In this document: one piece after another, positions 58,805 through 64,000 of the stretch
Numbering within the stretch: the stretch's first letter is position 1
Layout of the letters: the number at the start of each line of letters is the position of its first letter
Assembly: GCA_020002185.1 (NCBI GenBank)
Contig: CM034533.1
Coordinates: 75,213,589 to 75,277,588 of the forward strand
From: Paraescarpia echinospica
Taxonomy: Eukaryota > Annelida > Polychaeta > Sabellida > Siboglinidae
Reading direction: 5' to 3'
Length of the DNA: 64,000 nt
The notes under the pieces: generated by a model
Told to the model about the DNA's origin: nothing
Seen by the model: only the letters and a program-made list of their open reading frames with translations
Databases searched by the model: none
Position numbers and translations under genes: made by a program

Positions 58805-60091
58805 TTATGGATACAGTCTGCTATGGTGGAAGGTGACCATTTTGTTTCTGATCCCTGCCCACATGGCTTGAATAAACCTTATACTCTCCAAAAAGTAACC
58901 ATTGGGAGACCACACAACAAAGTCAGTCCATGTCAGACAGGTCACACCCATTTGCATTTTGATCTGGAAGTAGTAAGCATGGTTCAGTTTCAGTCTGATT
59001 GTTTTATGTACTTTCTCCATGCATACACTTGATTGCTGTTTGGGTGACAAAACTGTGTAAAATTGGCAGCGCTCAGTATCTTTCAACACCAATGGATATT
59101 TAATCTCTAACATACCATACTGGCTATCTTTCATGTTTGGGTCCATGGCAAGGCCATCAGGGCTGCATGTCATTTCTGGGTACTTAGGATGCACGCATAG
59201 TCCCGATTCGATTACCCCGAAACATGGCTGTTTAGCCACCATGTCTGGCTGCAGTTTCATTTTCCACACCATATCGTATGGCTCTCAAATGTGATATGTC
59301 CTTATGGTGCCACAACGTCTCCTCCAGAAAGTTGCCCACTGCTGTATTTCCATTTACACGTGGAAGCAGTCGGTCTCTATCTTCTCTCAGCTTGGGTGAT
59401 CGTTAGCTGTCCATAAACTGGACATGAAATTTGCTCATCTGAAACACAACAGAAAGGTTCTCTAGCAGCCCATGGTATTTCTGGTGGAGGAGACACTTTT
59501 CTCCTTGATCAAGAGTGTAGTCTCCATATTGCAATGACAGGATAATTTCCCACATGCGAAGGAAAGTTCCTGGCTTAGAAGCAGTACAGGATAGCATTGT
59601 TCTCTTTCTGGCTCATTGTATTCTGTCGTAGGGACGGAAGGCGTGGATCAAAGGTAATGATATTGTCCACTTTCTTTTTCTTGTACGTGGAATACTCGGC
59701 CTCAAAGATGCGTTTGGGGTCTTTTTTGGTAGAATGTCCCTTGTGCCATGAACATGGTAAACTTGTGCATGAAGTATGCTTATGTCCGGACTTCTCAGAG
59801 TAGTCCCATAAAGCAAACAGCAAAACACACACATGGCTGTATCTACCCATGGATGCATCCACAACAAAACCACTCTCGGTAGATAGAAAGCAGATGACAG
59901 ATTACTTTCACTACAAACGATGCCGTGACATGGGCCTTCAGGAAATGGTACTCATAATTTTCACAGTGCTGCATAACCTTAACATGTCCAATCGCAAAAA
60001 AATGTTTCACTTTGTGTAGTGGCCTTACAGTGTGTGTAGAAGTAGAAGTAACAATGGCAGGTATCAGGGAGGCCTGAGGTAGAAGTAACAA
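58805..60091 (-). pseudogene. YqaJ-type nuclease with SWIM-like zinc finger, transposon companion gene, broken
   Basis: Minus-strand relic read in several frames. The N-terminal part KHFFAIGHVKVMQHCENYEYHF precedes a SWIM-like region whose C-terminal half reads GRYSHVCVLLFALWDYSE, then CTSLPCSWHKGH and KKDPKRIFEAEYS. A decayed middle retains LRAIRYGVEN. The nuclease core is a clean frame at 59272-58805: GVIESGLCVHPKYPEM, CSPDGLAMDP (metal-binding Asp), YGMLEIKYPL (Glu-x-Lys), then LNHAYYFQIKMQMGVT and WTDFVVWSPNGYFLESI. These D...E-x-K residues are the hallmark of the YqaJ/lambda-exonuclease fold. ISL2EU/IS4EU transposons are known to carry a YqaJ gene beside their transposase, matching the relic at 56810-57805, here in convergent orientation. 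At least three frame breaks. Confidence 0.82.
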
Positions 60092-60960
60092 TGGCAGGTA
60101 TCAGGGAGGCCTGAGGTAGAAGTAACAATGGCAGGTATCAGGGAGGCCTGAGGTAGAAGTAACAGTGGCAGGTATCAGGGAGGCCTGGGGTAGAAGTAAC
60201 AGTGGCAGGTATCAGGGAAGCCTGGGGTAGAAGTAACAGTGGCAGGTATCAGGGAGGCCTGAGGTAGAAGTAACAGTGGCAGGTATCAGGGAGGCCTGGG
60301 GTAGAAGTAACAGTGGCAGGTATCAGGGAGGCCTGGGGTAGAAGTAACAGTGGCAGGTATCAGGGAAGCCTGGGGTAGAAGTAACAGTGGCAGGTATCAG
60401 GGAGGCCTGGGGTAGAAGTAACAATGGCAGGTATCAGGGAGGCCTGGGGTAGAAGTAACAGTGGCAGGTATCAGGGAGGACTGAGGTAGAAGTAACAGTG
60501 GCAGGTATCAGGGAAGCCTGGGGTAGAAGTAACAGTGGCAGGTATCAGGGAGGCCTGGGGTAGAAGTAACAGTGGCAGGTATCAGGGAAGCCTGAGGAAG
60601 AAGTAACAATGGCAGGTATCAGGGAGGCCTGAGGTAGAAGTAACAGTGGCAGGTATCAGGGAGGCCTGGGGTAGAAGTAACAGTGGCAGGTATCAGGGAA
60701 GCCAGGGAGGCCTGAGGTAGAAGTAACAGTGGCAGGTATCAGGGAGGCCTGGGGTAGAAGTAGCAATGGCAGCTATCAGGGAGGCCTGGGGTAGAAGTAA
60801 CAGTGGCAGGTATCAGGGAAGCCTGAGGTAGAAGTAACAATGGCAGGTATCAGGGAGGCCTGAGGTAGAAGTAACAGTGGCAGGTATCAGGGAGGCCTGG
60901 GGTAGAAGTAACAGTTGCAGGTATCAGGGAAGCCTGAGGTAGAAGTAACAATGGCAGGTT
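60036..60960. repeat. 37-bp minisatellite
   Basis: About 25 tandem copies of a 37-bp unit containing GTAGAAGTAACAATGGCAGG and TATCAGGGAGGCCTGA, with AACAGTGG, GGAAGCC and CTGGGG variants. The first units overlap the N-terminal reading frame of the YqaJ-type relic, so the array probably grew from, or replaced, the 5' part of that gene. Confidence 0.96.
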
Positions 60961-62309
60961 GTAAGAGATTACCACAAAGTGTCTTAGCACTTATTCTTAG
61001 CACTGGACAATGATAAGTCCACGTGTCAAGAATTCACAATTAACTTCAAAATGATACACAGGTAAACACAACTAATCAATTTTGGCGATGTGTCTCCCTA
61101 ATGTAACACAATTACATGTTACATATTTCTAGTTAATGCCATATCCAACAGGGGCAATGCTTTGTAACACATTCTTATAACCAGCCCCAGACTCTCCAAG
61201 CCAAATAAGAATTTGTGAACATATGATATGCCTTACAACACAGTGACCCATTATTTGTATTAACATGTTTTTGCTAACGTAGCAATCTGTTTGTCAATCA
61301 ATCAATCACTCACTCAATCTATAACATAACTGTTATTTATGTAGAATATAATTTACTTGCGCAATAGTTTCTTCAAGTGTTTGTAAAATAGCTTTGATAT
61401 TAAATATTATCCAATATATAAAATACGTAGGAATATCAAATGTTTCGACACCAAATTAATATCATACATCATAGACCATTATAGTTACACCCATGCCGAA
61501 ATCTGCGTCATTGGCATCATTTGAAATAACCTTGATGTCATATATGTGTGAACATTTCTATGATTACATCTTTTTTATTTAAGATACATAAATATAAACC
61601 TAATGTGCATACTTCTAAACTATTATTGTCAGCATTCTGCCGTACATAACACAGTGAATTGAATAAATGACGTTACTCCGCTAGCGGGTATTCGCGATAG
61701 GGAGTTTTGCTTTTGGCATTTTTGGCGTTTACTCTTACTAGTAAGTACTACACTCGAACCAACTTTGTCAACAACTTGTTTACAAGTACAACTTGGGTTA
61801 AACGTGTGTTAGTGATTTAGAATATGGATATCTTATGAAAGAATTTGTCCAGGTTATTTTACTGCGCAGCGATATTGGGAAGCCCCGGTAATATACTAAT
61901 AATAAAATAATCAGCCATAGTCGTAATTAGACGGTCACCTTTCTATTAACTTGGATCGAACGCCGCTCACAGCCAGGCCGCGACATTGTAACCAACGTTT
62001 CAACTGTGTATTGGAGTTTTTCTCTACCTGTACATAACATAGTTTTGCCCCGGGTACATCAGTTTAATGTTGGGGAAAGGCGCGGACGCTGCCCTTTTTA
62101 CTGCTGTACAACGCGTCTTGTTGCCCGCCCATTCGGCGTGGCGGCGCTTGTGCTAAATATAGAATGATGTCATGCAAATATGACGCGTTACTGCTTCAAT
62201 GCTGGCGAATGTTATGTTACAACATTCCCCACAGTCTTTGTTTTCGTGTATCATATAATTTGTGTTATTTTTAATGTAGATAAATATATTATCTTTATTT
62301 ACAAAAGAA
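60961..62309. other. Stretch without recognisable gene
   Basis: AT-rich with a short GC-richer patch at about 61920-62160. No domain or RNA gene recognised. Confidence 0.5.
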
Positions 62310-62575
62310 GCACTTTTTTAGCTTCACTTCTCTCTGAAATTTACTGCCTGCCAGTCTGCGAAATAGCCCTACTCTATCTGAATTTAAATCCCCGTTAAAG
62401 ACAGATCTGTTCCGACTAGCGTTCTCTTTAGTCTAAGTGGTCCATGTTTTTCTGTATGTACTTGTGTAGTCTGTGTTATGTATATATGTGAGTATGCATG
62501 ATATGTACTAGCGCACTGAGTTTTTGCTTAAAAAGATGTGCGCCATATAAGAACTATCCATTATTATTATTATTT
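62310..62575 (+). mobile_element. 3' end of another CR1/L2-like LINE
   Basis: The plus strand reads LRNSPTLSEFKSPLKTDLFR and LAFSLV before TAA, a C-terminal signature of CR1/L2-type ORF2. The 3' UTR ends with the stem-forming TAGCGCACTGAG ... TGTGCGCCATATAAG and a (TTA)n tail at about 62560-62575. Confidence 0.83.
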
Positions 62576-62838
62576 TGAGACCGCCAGGTGTCGCTGCTAC
62601 TACTGCCGTCGCCCGATAATGTCCGATGTGGCAGATCTTAATATTGTGCATCACGAGTAGTACCCGTGTCACATCTTCTTGTTAAGTTTTAGCAGGGGGG
62701 AACACCTGTATTACTTGCATCATCAATACATATCCTACTAAGCACACGGTTATTACAAATAATGTGATGTTCAACCAGAATGTCTATACGCGTGCGTGGG
62801 TGTGCGTGCGTGCGTGCGTGCGTGCGTGAGTAAGTATG

Positions 62839-62870
<32 letters not shown>

Positions 62871-62879
62871 TGCGTGCGT

Positions 62880-62959
<80 letters not shown>

Positions 62960-63396
62960 CCACGCATGAGTGTGCGTTCGTCCAGCAGGCGTGCATGCCT
63001 GCAGCACTGGTTCCTTCAAGACGTAGCCAGGCGACGGACAAGGACGCTCAGTTCACCGACTGTAGACCTATACATGCTCACTATTACCCGAAAGGTGGCG
63101 CCATCGTGTGACGTTCACTGAACTGATTTTTAAGAAATAATTGCGAATGTTTCAAACCTACGGTTACCATAGCAGCAATAGCTTTATTTTTCTGGTGAAA
63201 TTACTAACAAACACGTTTATTGGTTACATCCATGTTTGGCAAACACGCAAGGGTTTTCGTAATTGAGACCAGTTAGTCTATATGTGTGTGTTAACAAATA
63301 TAACTAACTATAACCTAAACAATCTGGTGTAAATTGTACACAGAAAAGTATTTTCAGACTACATAAAAACTACTTTGAACATCAATAAATTCTGAT
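62576..63396. other. Stretch between LINE tail and right-edge open frame
   Basis: Contains the (TG/CG)n microsatellite (listed separately). The remainder has no recognised gene; sequence close to 63397 may be the 5' UTR of the following retroelement-like frame. Confidence 0.5.
62790..62957. repeat. (GTGC)n / (TG)n microsatellite
   Basis: Runs of TGCGTGCGTGCG interspersed with long TG tracts; long Cys-Val or Thr-His open frames over it are artefacts. Confidence 0.97.
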
Positions 63397-64000
63397 ATGG
63401 CACCTTGCAAGCGGCAACTCAGGGCAAAACGACACCTAGTTTGCAACGACTGCCAGATCTGGGTGGATTTTGCGTTGTCTGACTGTCCAAAATCATGGGC
63501 AGAGACCAAAGATGACGGATTCACCTTTCGGTGTATGGGGTGTTTGAGGGTGGAATGTCTGATGACGGAGGTGTGTAAGTTGACGGGTATAGTGAAGGAT
63601 ATGGAGGCGAGACTCAACATAGAAATAGATGGAGCAGACAGGGATGACGCGGAGAGAGTTGAGAATTCTACAACACAGAAGGAGCAGAGTTGTGACACGG
63701 AGACTGAAGAAAGGAGACTGAGAGGAAGGAAGGTGACCGGTGTGAAGGAACAAGACATTGAGAAAACAGAGGGACGGAGGAAAAGTGTTCGGCAGAGGAA
63801 AAGAAAACGGGCCAGTGGGGATAGATCAGCAGGTAGTCAGACTGTAGAGAACGAGGAGAGACACGACAGCGATACAGGTGGTGAAGAGGTAGATCCCACA
63901 GAGGCAGTTGGTAAGACTGTGAGACAGAAGACTGATGGAAGAAGACAGAGTGTTCAGCAAAAAACAGAAAACATGACAGGCGTGAAGGTGACAGGGGAGA
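63397..64000 (+). CDS. LINE ORF1-like zinc-finger protein, 5' part (runs off window)
   Basis: From ATG at 63397 the frame is open for 201 codons to the window end with no stop. The start reads MAPCKRQLRAKRHLVC, then a Cys-rich finger with CNDCQIWVDFALSDC, SWAETKDDGFTFRC, MGC and a VE-L-TEVCKL helix. The C-x2-C ... C ... C-x2-C pattern with W-DF and FTF-C-GC resembles the PHD-like finger at the start of ORF1 proteins of several invertebrate LINEs. A short coiled-coil-like helix follows, then a long highly charged Glu/Arg/Lys-rich region with repeated motifs (KSVRQRKRKR, QSVQQKTE). ORF1 proteins bind the element's RNA. It could alternatively be a cellular gene with a recruited finger. No lesion is visible in the part seen. 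Confidence 0.65.
   Translation, partial: MAPCKRQLRAKRHLVCNDCQIWVDFALSDCPKSWAETKDDGFTFRCMGCLRVECLMTEVCKLTGIVKDMEARLNIEIDGADRDDAERVENSTTQKEQSCDTETEERRLRGRKVTGVKEQDIEKTEGRRKSVRQRKRKRASGDRSAGSQTVENEERHDSDTGGEEVDPTEAVGKTVRQKTDGRRQSVQQKTENMTGVKVTGE

Noticed and set aside
62689..63121. His/Thr- or Cys/Val-rich frames near 62.9 kb
   Set aside because: Translation of the (TG)n/(GTGC)n microsatellite.
63354..63758. 134-codon minus-strand frame at 63354-63758
   Set aside because: It is antisense to the clearly structured zinc-finger frame starting at 63397.

Overview
The window looks like draft nuclear DNA from a metazoan, most likely a repeat-rich marine invertebrate (mollusc, brachiopod, cephalochordate or similar; I cannot be more precise). 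The grounds are a BTB-BACK-Kelch gene relic, several LINE retrotransposons, DNA transposons of kinds common in invertebrates, an apparent GT-AG intron with a split signal peptide, very abundant tandem repeats, and a scaffold gap of exactly 1000 N. I see no bacterial operons, tRNA, rRNA or CRISPR. Almost all protein-coding sequence belongs to mobile elements or pseudogenes.

The main architecture is one block present twice. Copy A (about 2910-26447) and copy B (27448-44141) share, in order: a 50-bp satellite array, a short unique stretch, a 38-bp minisatellite, a retroelement endonuclease fragment, a BTB-BACK-Kelch pseudogene, a 17-bp minisatellite, a decayed CR1/L2-like LINE and the left end of a DNA transposon. 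The copies differ by scattered substitutions, by tandem-array lengths, by a 4.0-kb LINE present only in A (7559-11562, empty site at 28749/28750 in B), and by about 0.7 kb present only in B (about 31855-32560). The 1000-N gap sits exactly between them. This is either a real tandem duplication or, quite plausibly, two haplotypes of one locus scaffolded end to end.

43880-46790 holds a long inverted-repeat DNA transposon carrying a broken gene of a widespread invertebrate family on the minus strand. 46790-49729 is largely featureless. 49730-51804 appears to be a real small gene: a 4-codon first exon, a 1.8-kb intron filled with a (TG)n tract and a 29-bp minisatellite, and a second exon encoding the rest of a secreted cysteine-rich peptide. 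Its final coding segment plus 3' flank is then tandemly repeated about six times (51740-53100).

53100-64000 is a graveyard of transposon pieces: 3' ends of four or five LINEs (including RTE-like and CR1/L2-like), a DDE transposase relic together with a minus-strand YqaJ-nuclease/SWIM relic (the gene pair known from ISL2EU/IS4EU elements), a 37-bp minisatellite and microsatellites. At the right edge an open frame (63397 to the window end) resembles the zinc-finger ORF1 of invertebrate LINEs and continues beyond the window.
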